The notes under the pieces are model-generated. The model was given only the letters and a program-made list of their open reading frames with translations, had not been told where the DNA came from and did no database searches. A DNA stretch of 64,000 nt, from contig JANUWI010000003.1 of NCBI GenBank assembly GCA_025504975.1, positions 1,302,001 to 1,366,000 of the forward strand, read 5' to 3'. The position numbers were made by a program, and so were the translations under genes. Position 1 is the first letter of the stretch. Each line of letters starts with the position of its first letter. Source of the stretch: Plenodomus lindquistii. Its lineage: Eukaryota; Ascomycota; Dothideomycetes; Pleosporales; Leptosphaeriaceae. Positions 46,535 to 57,190 of the stretch are shown here, in pieces.

Positions 46535-47590
46535 CTACTTGTGTTTCTTGATCGGCTTATCCACCTGCTCCTCCAACGTCTCTTCCTGTCCCTCGAACCC
46601 AACACTATCATTGTTCCTCTCGTCGTACAACGTACCCCCTTCGGTCCAAATCCTACGCAACGTGAACACCGTAGCCAACGGATCCTTTCTTTCCCAAGCT
46701 TCCTTCTCGTACTTCTTCAGCTCTTCCAAGGTCGTAAAAGTTACGTGCCATTTCGTGTTCGTCTGCTTCTCCAATTCTGCAGGTACTTGTTTGCCTATCG
46801 TTGTAAATGAATTGACTTTCACGACTCGTTTATGTGTCGCCGCTGGGGTATTCAGAGCAGCTACTAGCAAGCGACCCACGTCTTTCATGGTCGTGAAGCT
46901 GATGCTCTCCTCACCAGTGCCAACCAGCGTCACTTTCTGGTTCTTGGGATCGGAATTACCAGCGTATGTGTATTTGCTGGCTGGAGAGAAGAAGAGATCG
47001 CTGTGAGGCCCAGTCACTAGGTAGGTGATTTGAAGATTCTTGACGTTGTCGCGGATATACTTTCGCACTTGTCGTTTCAATTGGTGAGGTTTCTCGTCGA
47101 CAGATGCAGGCCCGTATTCGATGTCGGTCTATTGGATGGCATTAGCGCTCATCCCACTGAAACTTTCATTTGTATCACATACACCGTACTCAGAGGGAAA
47201 GAACGTATGTATAGTCGAGGAGGCTTCCGCAATCTTTATAAGCGGAACTTGTGCAAGAATGGCATTGCGACCGAGAGCAGACACTACAGTGTCGTAGTCT
47301 AATACCATAATCAGCACGCGATGGGATTTCTAACAATGTTAATAGTTGAACTACTCTTGACTGCTTCCGTAACATCGTCTTCCGAGGCGACGTCTCCAAC
47401 GATGACCTCAAGACCCCTTTCTCTCCAACTGTTGATCTCTTCAGCTTTGGTCCTTACCGTATTCGCCGATGTGAAGATACTGATCTTTTCGAAGGCTGAT
47501 TGTGCGTTGTACAGTTCCTGGACGATTCATTTACCAATCACGCCCGTGGCACCGAAGACCAGAGAAACTGGTCGCCATATCGGATCCGGT
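46535..47590 (-). pseudogene. NmrA-like NAD(P)-binding/isoflavone-reductase-type gene with premature stop
   Basis: Exon-like blocks: about 47,590-47,355, 47,298-47,183 and 47,128-46,535, joined by plausible introns (GTAGTT...TATTAG and GTATGT...CAATAG). The first block reads RPVSLVFGATGVIGK, the NmrA Rossmann glycine motif, then TGA at 47,529-47,527, then IVQELYNAQSAFEKISIFTS in the same frame. The second block has YDTVVSALGRNAI and HTFFPSEYG; the third has RQVRKYIRDN, ITYLVTGPHSDLFF and MKDVGRLLVAALNTP, all typical of the family. No start codon is visible ahead of the glycine motif. NmrA-like proteins are NAD(P) sensors or reductases in fungi. Apart from the stop and missing start the gene looks young in decay. 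An unannotated 5' intron covering the TGA is unlikely because it lies inside the conserved motif. Confidence 0.7.
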
Positions 47591-48289
47591 TCCTGGCTGC
47601 TAGAAAAGCTTAGTGTAAAGACAGATTTTGTATGCTTGCCTAGGCTTTAGACGTGAAACGAGAGACTTGGGGTCCAGATGTAGGGCGCACTTACAGTATC
47701 GCAATGCGGGGGTGCGCTCTCCTTAGCTCAGCCGGACGCTCCTGACGAAGTTGCTCGATTCTTTAGACACACTCCTGCACTAGTCACCACGATAGGCCAC
47801 AGTAGCATATTGCGAGCCATACATATCTCAGGGGCGCATTGATGCACATGGCACCCCCAAATGCAAAGCGGGGAGAAACATAGAGACACAGCTGCATCGA
47901 CTTCGATCATCTGAGTGCACATTACTAGGATTTGATATATTTCTATGCTATCCTTGTTGAATTGTAATTGTATTGGAGTTCGCGGTTGATAAGATAAATG
48001 TGTTCCACTAATACAACCTTTTTCGTAGAGCTGGCTTAGCTAAGACACCAGCAAGATTGGGGGACACGAAGACTTTGTCATGGAATGTTATAGTACACCG
48101 TGTAACCCTGTTGTCCAGTTCGGATGGGTTCGTTCCGTCGCATAGATAGTCATGCTAGTGGCTGACTGTGGCCAATGTAGCGTAGTAGTACATACATGCG
48201 GCAGATTCGTGGCGGTTCGTTGCAACATAGGAACATTGCCACCAATCACTGCAGTGATCTGAGTGTATCACACTCGCCTTGTAAGTCTT
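47591..48289. other. Intergenic ~700 bp
   Basis: Between the start of the NmrA-like relic and the 3' end of the MYND gene. Only short unconvincing frames are present, with AT-leaning sequence at 47,930-48,040. Confidence 0.5.
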
Positions 48290-49159
48290 CTAAGCCACGC
48301 ATATCTTCTTGTGAACCTTCCAGTGCTTCTTCTGACAGTCGACCGAGCAGTACCTCCGGTTCTTGCAACAGGAACACAGGAGTAAATCTTTGTCTCCAGC
48401 GCTCGGCTTGTGACCACAGTCACCACAAGCTTCGGCATTGTGAAGTTGATCGCGCAGCTCCTTCAATATCAAAGAACTAGTGGAGTTGCCCATACCGGTG
48501 TTGAAGAAGCCTCCGGGGCTTGGGACATTCATCAGGTTGAAGCCCGGGCCGTTGGATGCTTGTTTCTCGTCAGGCTTCGCGTTGGCAGTCTCCATAAGAC
48601 CTTTGGACCCGAAGTCGTAAGGTTTTCCGTTCTCGTAGGACCCAGGACCGAAGAGAGCCTTCTTCATCTGGCGAAGTGCGTCGGGCATGAGCCCTCCTTC
48701 GGTGTAGACCTTCTTGAGCATGGCGACATATTCGGTTGGGAGTTGGCAGCCAAGGCTCATCGCACATGCGCCCAAAAGGACGTACTTGTAGCACGGATCG
48801 GAAACGAAATACTCTAGCTTCTCGTCCATTGAGCCTGTTGGTAAGGACATCATCTTAGCCTCCTTCTTGGCGATCATGTCAACGAGGATGCCAGAGTCGA
48901 GATGTGCGCGCACGAGTTCAGGATCTGAGCAACAATTTCCGTAGATGGAGTAGTATATCTTGTCGGAGTCCGCCTCGCTTTGGCCCGGTGCTTTAGCGAG
49001 GGCCTGAGCCTCATCTTGAAGCTTGGTGAGACCTGCTTCGTGATCAAGATCGCTAACCATGTCCAAGTCATGATCTGATTGAAAGAGACCTGTGGTGACA
49101 TCAGAAACTCACAACCTGCCTTTAGAGGTTTATAGCATACCGTAACCCCAGGCACCCAT
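48290..49159 (-). CDS. DUF4259-like protein with C-terminal MYND zinc finger
   Basis: Two exons: a 19 bp first exon (49,159-49,141) and 49,089-48,290, joined by a 51 bp intron GTATGC...CACCACAG. The product is 272 residues. The N-terminus MGAWGYGLFQSDHDLDMVSDL is a well-known start of a fungal family (DUF4259-like), and finding it confirms the tiny exon. The MYND finger occupies about residues 228-270: CGDCGHK...LLLCSCCKNRRYCSVDCQKKHWKVHKKIC, with all eight zinc ligands. MYND fingers mediate protein-protein contacts; the partner is unknown. Confidence 0.88.
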
Positions 49160-50055
49160 TGTGATTATAGATCAGTAGTCGGCTCGGAGGAGCCTAGCTG
49201 CAAGCAGTCCAATATAGCGAGACCTTTTTTGTGGCGGACGTAGCTTGCAAGTTGCGTTGACTGAGCCCAGGAGGTGTCGACAGAGGGCAGGTGATGGTGA
49301 TGGTGACAATACGGGAGCTAGGCTTCAGTCAAGGTGAGGAAGTGAGGAAGTGAGGGAGTGAGAGATATGAGTCGGGTCTCAGCTGGGCACCGTTGAAATG
49401 TATTGACACGCGTCACGCGTCGGATCATACGGACGCGTCGGCCGTCCGTAGGGAAGGAGCCATGGTGCCTGGCCAAACGACCCTGCAATACACCCACGTG
49501 ATTGTAAAGTCCCATAGCAATCTCAAAATTAGCCACAATGAGCACGTGTGGCCAGCAGCCACCAAAGAAACGTTTTATGTGACGTTTCAGCTGGGGCTCT
49601 GACTGAATGTTGTGAATTATCATTGATCTTGAAGCCTGATACCTCGGCTACATGCATACTACACAGCCGTTCCGTGTGATTCACCGTGCTGTGTGCGGTG
49701 TATGATGCTAAGCTCCTGTGTGTGGTCGACAATCGAAGCGCAGAAGAATAAAACATGCCAGAAGTCTACGGAGGAGAGCGCCTGGGATGCCGTTATGCAG
49801 ACGACTGACTCCATACTAGCCCCACCAATTGGAAATGAAAACATTAACGCCATGATCATGACACATTGGGTATTTGAGCCCAACCTGTCAAGGTGTTGCG
49901 ATCATTGGCGGTCCTTTAGAGATATCATGCGATAGTCACCGAGGCGGCGCACGTAGCCACTTTCCATATCATACAAGCAACCACCTAGTCGAATAGTAAC
50001 GGAACTGCCCAAGTCGTACGAATGGCGCGTGAACAAGCGTCCAAACCCACTGTGC
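49160..50055. other. Intergenic ~900 bp
   Basis: Promoter of the MYND gene and 3' region of SQS1. There is a direct repeat GTGAGGAAGTGAGGAAGTGAG near 49,335-49,355. No coding feature is supported. Confidence 0.5.
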
Positions 50056-52530
50056 TTACTGCAGACCCGCTTTGTTGATTTTCACAGTATGAGGGATTGG
50101 CTGAAGAATACCCTTGTTATCGAGTGCACCGAGGCCCATGCCCTTAGACCAGCCCATCTTACTCAGTAAAAGGTGACCCTTGTTATCAGGACCGAGTGCT
50201 GGAGCGTCTGCACCGACTGTCTCCCCGTCCTTGTAGCCAGTCTGTGGCTTATTTCGCGCACCTGACCGGAAAGCGCCACCGTTACGCGCGCCACCTTGAC
50301 TGTGAAGAGGACCTTGCAGGCGCTTGAGGAAACCCTTACGTTGGATAGCTATATCGAATTGGTCGTCTGTGTAGCTGCGCGTACGTGTTGTCTTGGATAG
50401 TACCGTGAACCTATTCGGGCCATCGCCACGCGAACGAGAAGACAAACTGAAAAATGAAGCTGCTTGATGAACGGTCGCGCGGCGGTGAGCGTCCATGGGA
50501 GGCAAGGAAAGGCTATCATAGTTAGTATAGACCACTTGTCACGATCTGGATCGACTTACGTCTGCATGTCACCCATCAGGAACTCGCGGATCTCTTCGAC
50601 AACGTCCTCCATAACGATACCGCCTTGGTACTTGACCTTGAGGTTAGGGCCTTTGCCCTTCCTGCCTAGCAAGCCCTGCTGTCGCAATTCCTCGCGTTCG
50701 GCCTTCTTAAGGCGCTTCTTGGCTCTATCATTTTCCCAGGCATTCTGTAGCTGATCATTCAGGTCTGCGTCGTCCAACTCGGGCGGCATTTGACCCCGTC
50801 GTCCCTTCTTCCTTGGTCTCAGAGATGGACGGTCGGTGTCCATGATATCGAAGCCTCCATATGGGTCCATTGCAAGTGCGTCGGCCAGAGCAGATGCAGA
50901 CGGGAACGACGGTTCACGGTTGCCGCGCCCACGAGACTGTCGCTGCTTCTTCGACCCCGATGGGCCGAAGGAGGAAGACTTGTAATTGAACGGCGCATCG
51001 AAAATCTCGTCACCGGCATACAGGAGCACTTCGTCTGAACCCAGGCCAAGTTCCTCTTGCTTCTGCAGAACTCGTGCAATAGTCTCGTCGTCGATCTCTT
51101 CATCGTCATCTGTATCTTCTTCCTCATCCGAATCTGCCGAGTCGCTCAAACTGCTTCGCTCCTGTTCGCGCAGATCCGCCTCTTCTTCGAATATGCGTAC
51201 CAACTGTTGCTCAGAGGAACTCTTCAAGAAGGTGTAAGGTAGCCAGCGCGCGTCATCTGTCACAGAGCCCTCGTACACGCAAAGATACTGTAAGCCGCTG
51301 CTGCGAGTACGCTTCGCCAAGATGCGAACAATCGTATCCATGACATCTGAGGATGTGCTCAGATCCGCAAAATCACGTAGATTGTCCGAGTCCCAACTGT
51401 CATGGGGCTCATCAGGGGGATCTGTAGCCTCGTCGTCCTCTTCCTCTTCTTCGCCTTGACTGTCCGAAGCAGACTCCCAGTCGTTGTGACTACCAGCGTC
51501 TAGGTCCATTTCGCGACGAGCAAAGCCGGACGCGGCCATGGCATCAGCAGTAAGGCCAAATTCCTCCATGTTCTGCAAGTAATCGTCCATGGCGGCGTCT
51601 CGCGGATTCACGTCACCACGAATAAATGCGTCCATGTTGGGACGATCTCGATTGGGAAGCCAGCCAATGTTCGGCTTGCTGCGGTGTTGCCACTCGGTCG
51701 TGGTGCCTTCCCACGCAGACTTGCCGCCTCTTCGCTTTTCGAACTGACGCTGTACAATGCCGTCAGAGTCCGAGGCCGGATCACTACGACCCCTGGTCGA
51801 GGCCTTGATGCGAATGCTGAGCTCAGCGTCTTCTGTGGAAACGGGGTCTTTCGCCACAGTGGAAGCTGCTGTGAGCTGGGGCGTAGTGTGCGCCGCATTC
51901 GACTGAGATTGAGCAACGTCAACACTAGTCTTGGCTTTTGGTTGAGTCGGTTTCGCAGCTGATGGCGCAGCTTCTGTCTGATGTGAGCTGGAAGAGGCGG
52001 TATTGGCAAGCGGATCCTGACCTCGCCCACGAAAGACAACCTCGTCCCCACTAGAAGACGAAGCTGAGGGCGCCGGCGAGGGACTACGCAAGGCCATGTG
52101 AGCCATGGCGGCGGTGTTGTCGGGCGGGGCGGACGAGGAAGAGGAAGCTGCGATTGACTCGTCGCCAGACGCGGACTCGACCTCGGCAGGGTCAGCAGTT
52201 AGGGTGGGTGTTGACGTGGGCTCTTTGATTGTGCCTGGGAGGCGGCCGGCGCTGATGAAGTGTATGGGCATGTGTCGCAGCTTCTTGCCGGTTTCGTAGG
52301 CTCCAGTGCGATGGCTCGACATCCAGCGGGCCTCTTCGGTGAGCGAGAACTTGGGCGCCATGGCTGCGGGGGCTGTCAACAGCCCAATCTCGCAGAAAGG
52401 GAAGGGGCGCAAACGTACCCTCGTGCGTGGGCCATGGCTGGGACGAATGGCGGCCGGCGGAGGCGCGATGCGGGGTGCTCTTTGCGAAGCCCTTGGCCTT
52501 GCTCTTGCTCTTGCCCTTTTTGCGCGACAT
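50056..52530 (-). CDS. SQS1: SQS1/Pfa1-type R3H and G-patch protein
   Basis: Exons 52,530-52,419; 52,372-50,560; 50,512-50,056 give 793 residues. The intron 2 acceptor region holds a perfect TACTAAC branch site, and intron 1 is GTACGT...TTGACAG. The N-terminus MSRKKGKSKSKAKGFAKSTP and the EEARWMSSHRTGAYETGKKLRH block match Sqs1. The middle is acidic and disordered with repeated DDEE tracts. An R3H-like region (MDAHRRATVHQAASFFSLSSRSRGDGPNRF) precedes the C-terminal G-patch (LLLSKMGWSKGMGLGALDNKGI). Yeast Sqs1 stimulates the RNA helicase Prp43 in ribosome assembly and spliceosome disassembly; this role is inferred by family. It diverges from ATG4. Confidence 0.9.
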
Positions 52531-53195
52531 GCTGGACGCGGCGGGTGAGTCTGTGGCCGCGAGGGCGAGGGTTTTGATGGCGAGGTTTGCAGACGAGGGC
52601 GTGGCGTTTGAACTTTTGGGAGATGATGCGTACAGTAGTGCCGACCACTCGACGGCGTGGCGAGGGCGACTTACTCTAGCTCGCGGGGACCTGCATGCCG
52701 CACAGCGGGGCCTGGCGCTCCTCCTGCCACTGCCGATGTGATGACATGAGTTGAGAAGAGGCTATTTGGGCGTGTGCCTCGTTCCTTGGTACACGTCTCG
52801 CCAGCACATGTGACATGCCAGTTGCCCGTTGGCGGACAGCTGATGCGCGCGCCCCTCCCCCGCCAGGTAGGCAGCAAGCATATGACCTCAGCCGGGAAGC
52901 GGGAAGCTTGCCGCCGTGGGCTAGCAGCAGCAGCAGCAGCGATACCAGCCAACGCTGCTCCTCTGCTGCTGCTCCAGAGTGCAGTAAACGGCAGCCGCGT
53001 CGTCACATAGAGTCTTCATCCCTACTCACTCACTCTCTGCAAACACACGCTGGCAGACGGCACACGCATGTAGCCAGCAGCGCGGTTGCGGACCCCCCCC
53101 CTCCCATCGGACCTCCGCGCCCGCCTCCGCCTCCACATCCACGCCCACGCCCACGCCCACGGCACCAGCGTCCCGCATCGACGCATCCCATCGCC
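52531..53195. promoter_or_regulatory. Divergent promoter, SQS1 / ATG4, with microsatellites
   Basis: 665 bp between outward-facing starts. It contains a (CAG)n run (about 52,923-52,940), a run of Cs at about 53,090-53,100 and a (CGCCCA)n run at about 53,141-53,160, just before the ATG4 start. The frame is open upstream of the ATG4 start, but that part is low complexity and was treated as leader. Confidence 0.55.
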
Positions 53196-54670
53196 ATGAA
53201 CGACTTTGAACGTGTCGGCCGCAACTTGGTTCGCACCTTCTATGACCCTCCGCCAACCAACGACTCCAACGAGCCAATATGGCTGCTCGGCCAGCGCTAC
53301 GACCCACGACCGCCCCAACCCAAGCCCTCTCCCTCTCCCTCTCCACATGACACGCCCACGACCGACTTGCCCACGCCGCTCTCGGAGCGCGCCGAAGATG
53401 AGAGCTGGATCCGCACAAGCATAGACGACCAGGAGCGCAGAGAGTCTCCAAACGGCGAGGATCCAGCACAGTATGGCAACTGGCCGTCAGCCTTCCTTGA
53501 CGACTTCGAGTCACGCATTTGGATGACATACCGCTCAGGCTTCACCGTCATCCAAAAGAGCCAGGATCCAAAGGCCACCAGTGCCATGAGCTTCAGAGTA
53601 CGCATGCAAAACCTTGCGTCGCCGGGCTTCACCTCGGACACGGGCTTCGGGTGCATGATCCGGAGTGGCCAGTGTATACTCGCCAACGCGCTGCAGACAC
53701 TACGCCTAGGCAGGGACTGGAGATACCAACAAGACCCTGCCGCGCGTGAGCACTGTGCTATAGTCTCGCTGTTTGCAGATGATCCGCAGGCGCCCTTTTC
53801 CATACACCGCTTCGTCGAGCACGGCGCTGCTGTCTGCGGCAAGTACCCTGGGGAGTGGTTTGGTCCATCCGCTGCTGCCCGTTGTATCCAGGATCTTGTC
53901 AACAAGTACAAGGAGGCAGGTCTACGCGTCTACGTTTCCGGTGATGGCGCAGACGTCTACGAAGACAAGCTGAAGCAAGTCGCGGTTGAAGAGGATGGAG
54001 AGTGGAAGCCTACATTGATCTTGGTGGGCACGCGACTGGGCATCGATAAGATTACCCCAGTCTATTGGGAAGCGCTCAAGGCGAGTTTGCAAATGAAGCA
54101 GAGCATAGGTATCGCTGGGTAAGTTATGCCCTTGGAACCCAGCAAAGTACGACCAGGTACTGACACCGTCACAGTGGCCGACCATCAGCATCGCACTACT
54201 TTGTGGCTACCCAAGCAAACAGTTTCTTCTATCTCGATCCCCATAGCACGCGACCCTACCTCCCCTACCGCCCTCCACCATCCCACGACACCACCACCGA
54301 TACACCGCCTACCCTAACATCTTCAGTCACATCCACAACCTCGACCTCTTCATCAACAACCATAGTCCCACCCGCTTCGTCTCTTCCGACAAAGCCCCCG
54401 CCAGAACCATCATCCTACACTCTAGACGATCTCTCCACCTGCCACACGCGCCGCATCCGCCGTCTGCAGATCCGCGAAATGGATCCCAGCATGCTCCTCG
54501 CCTTTCTCGTAACGTCGCAAGAGGACTACGAAAATTGGAAAGAAGGAATCAGAAGCGTGCAGGGCAAGTCTGTGGTGCACGTGCAGGATTGCGAGCCGCC
54601 ACCCAGAGGGCAGGAGAGGGCGGGCGCTATCGATGAAGTGGAGAGCTGGGACGAAGATGCAGAGGTCTAG
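53196..54670 (+). CDS. ATG4: Autophagy cysteine protease ATG4
   Basis: Two exons (53,196-54,118; 54,175-54,670) give 472 residues; the 56 bp intron is GTAAGT...CCGTCACAG. It belongs to peptidase family C54. The catalytic Cys is in TSDTGFGCMIRSGQ (Cys153), and Asp329 and His331 are in FYLDPH after GRPSASHYFV. Also typical are MNDFERVGRNLVRTFYDPPP, WLLGQRY and the C-terminal region LQIREMDPSMLLAFLVTS. Atg4 trims the Atg8 precursor to expose its C-terminal glycine and later removes Atg8 from phosphatidylethanolamine during autophagosome turnover in the cytosol. A Ser/Thr/Pro-rich insert after the DPH motif is longer than in yeast, as is common in Pezizomycotina. ATG 53,196 starts the conserved N-terminus. 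Confidence 0.96.
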
Positions 54671-55410
54671 CGGATGATTGTGACGAGTATGGCACGGAGT
54701 TTTGCACGCATGCAGGATTTGGGCGTTTCAGAGCGTGGGTTTGAATGTACATGGGGCGTTTGTCTTCGAGGATGGAGTCTTTGGGTTTAGATCTTTGTAT
54801 CCCGCAAATGCGCAGAGCAATGCATTAACATGGCTATTTTCATAATCTTTTTCTAGGCACCACTCCATTACCCGGGGAAAAGATCAACCCTCGCCAATAG
54901 GTTGAAGATTTACAACGCGCCTCGAGGTTCAAACCGCGTTCGTGTACTCAGTGCGTCTCAACCCGACTCGAATGCAGGAGCGCCAAGTCGAAACGTGTAT
55001 CCTACGCGCGATCGCGTCTAGATTTGGCGCCAAACTCCAACGTCACTCATGCACGTCCTCGCAGTACGCTTCGGCACTAATGTCGGTGGGAGGCGGCAAT
55101 ATGAGGGGTCATGAGACGTCGCACTGTTGTCAGTGTTTTTTAATAATAAAAAAATCAAGTATAAACATGAGAAAGAAAGCTTGGGTCGAGATGTGAAGTT
55201 TGAAAGAATTGATTTCGTTCCCGTCTGCTGTGGTATAATGTACAGACCCAGATGGACCTCGTAGTCAATCATGACTAGATGATACGATGACAAGCAAACC
55301 GACCCATGATCACATTAGCAAATGACCCGTGAACACCGCACCCCATAACCGCCTTGTCGGAAAAGACAAGCAAATAAACCCAGAGAAAAACACCCAGCAA
55401 AGAAAGCACT
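54671..55410. other. Intergenic between convergent ATG4 and H2B
   Basis: 740 bp with both 3' untranslated regions. It includes an A-rich stretch near 55,138-55,160 (TTTTTTAATAATAAAAAAAT). No gene seen. Confidence 0.55.
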
Positions 55411-56020
55411 CTATTTGGTGGATGAAGAGTACTTGGTGACGGCCTTGGTGCCCTCAGAGACGGCGTGCTTGGCCAACTCGCCTGGCAGGATAAGTCGGAC
55501 TCTGAAGAACATGTTAGTGAACTGGTTTCAAAAATAAGAAAAGCGGAAGACGTACGAGGTCTGGATCTCGCGCGATGAGATGGTGGACTTCTTGTTGTAG
55601 GCAGCAAGCTTCGAGGCCTCGGTGGCGACGCGCTCGAAGATGTCGTTGACGAACGAGTTGAGAATGCTCATGGCACGGTTGGAGATACCAGTGTCAGGGT
55701 GGACCTGCTTGAGGACTGGAAAAGACGCGTCAGCAAACTGTGCAAGAAAAGGCGAGAGTAGCCAAGGTGGCCTGAAAAGCGCGACTCGGGCCGTGGGAGC
55801 TCCAAGACGCGTTCAAACGGCGCGACAAAAAGGCGCAAAGGGCACACTCACCCTTGTAGATGTAGGAGGAGTAGGTCTCCTTCCTGGTCTTGGTGCGCTT
55901 CTTCTTGTCGCCAGAGGGGGCGGCAGTCTTCTTGCCAGCCTCCTTCTTCTCAGCGGGGGCCTTTCCAGCCGGGGCCTTGCCGCCGGTGGTGGGAGTCTTC
56001 TGGGCACCCTTGGGAGGCAT
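55411..56020 (-). CDS. H2B: Histone H2B
   Basis: Exons 56,020-55,852; 55,715-55,556; 55,501-55,411 give 139 residues. Highly conserved core: [67 protein letters not shown], ending [10 protein letters not shown]. The Lys/Ala/Pro-rich N-terminal tail ([19 protein letters not shown]) carries the modifiable lysines, and the C-terminal AVTKYSS includes the lysine that is ubiquitinated in fungi. The two introns interrupt the core at positions usual for filamentous ascomycetes. It partners H2A in the nucleosome and is divergently paired with the H2A gene. Confidence 0.97.
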
Positions 56021-56521
56021 TTTTGCAGTGTGAGGTGAGTGGGTGGGGTTTGGGTGGAACAGGTGGGTGGAGCGGGAGCTGGACGTGAGATGGAGATGTG
56101 TGAGTGCGGTGGTGTCGAGATGGATGAAGAAAAGGCCGTCGACGGCGGGGGACGCGCTACTTATGGGGAGCGCGCGCTGATGTTGTGATCCAGCAGCGGC
56201 GGCGAGGCCCGTGCGCTGCGGTTGCTGCTGGTTTGGGTGGCTAAGCGAGGCAGGAGTGATCCTAGTGATCCTGTAACTGGGCCATGCGCTTGGGCGACAC
56301 GGGCGACGCTGCCCGGAACAGCCTAACACGCGCTAGCCCGCCCAGGTTGATCTCGCGCACTCACAACACGCGCCCGTCCTTATAAGACGGCCCCGCCCCC
56401 CAAGCCGTAGCAACCACTCCATCGTCTCGACACTCCACGCCCATCCACCAGCTCTCACCACGCAGCCCGCACCACTACCTTACCCACCCAAACCAACCAC
56501 CCAAACCCACGCACTTTCAAA
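56021..56521. promoter_or_regulatory. Shared histone H2B/H2A promoter
   Basis: 501 bp between the two outward-facing start codons. A TATAAG at 56,381, followed by a GC-rich stretch, lies about 140 bp before the H2A start. On the H2B side a CATAAGTAG (minus strand, about 56,155) is a weaker candidate. Divergent H2A-H2B pairs are a conserved fungal arrangement that keeps dosage equal. Confidence 0.7.
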
Positions 56522-57190
56522 ATGACTGGAGGCAAGTCCGGAGGCAAGGCCAGCGGCTCAAAGTCCAGCGCCCAATCGTGAGTTCTGCCCCATTCAGCCT
56601 CCTCGCTTTTGCGCTTTTGCATCTCAGCTCTTGGTTGAGTTTGCTCTTTGCATCCTTCACCTCCAAGATGGTCTGATTTGACGCGTATTTTGCCTCGATC
56701 GACGCGTCTTTTTTCCATCTCAAGAGTCGCATCAAGCCATTTTCTACACGTGAATTCCATGTCACATGACTAACATTTACTCTCAGTCGTTCATCCAAGG
56801 CTGGTCTCGCTTTCCCCGTCGGTCGTGTCCACCGTCTGCTCCGCAAGGGCAACTACGCTCAGCGTGTCGGTGCTGGTGCTCCCGTCTACCTCGCTGCTGT
56901 CCTCGAGTACCTGGCGGCTGAAATCCTCGAGTTGGCCGGTAACGCTGCTCGCGACAACAAGAAGACCCGTATCATTCCCCGTCATCTCCAGCTCGCCATC
57001 CGAAACGACGAGGAGTTGAACAAGCTTCTCGGACACGTCACCATTGCCCAGGGTGGTGTTCTCCCCAACATCCACCAGAGTACGTCTTCCAGCCTCCACA
57101 TCGCACCATCGCATCCCATACTAATGTATCCTAGACTTGCTGCCCAAGAAGACAGCCAAGCCTGGCAAGGGTCCTTCGCAGGAGCTCTAA
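56522..57190 (+). CDS. H2A: Histone H2A
   Basis: Exons 56,522-56,577; 56,787-57,079; 57,135-57,190 give 134 residues. The first intron is 209 bp, the longest found here. Core: SSKAGLAFPVGRVHRLLRKGNYAQRVGAGAPVYLAAVLEYL, NAARDNKKTRIIPRHLQLAIRNDEELNKLL, GGVLPNIHQNLLPKK. The C-terminus is ..GPSQEL, so the canonical H2A carries the SQE motif whose serine (residue 131) is phosphorylated at DNA breaks, the role of H2A.X in animals. Acidic-patch residues are intact. Confidence 0.97.

Noticed and set aside
47728..47775. tRNA-like TAGCTCAGCCGG stretch
   Set aside because: No matching B box or clover-leaf arms at the right spacing were found.
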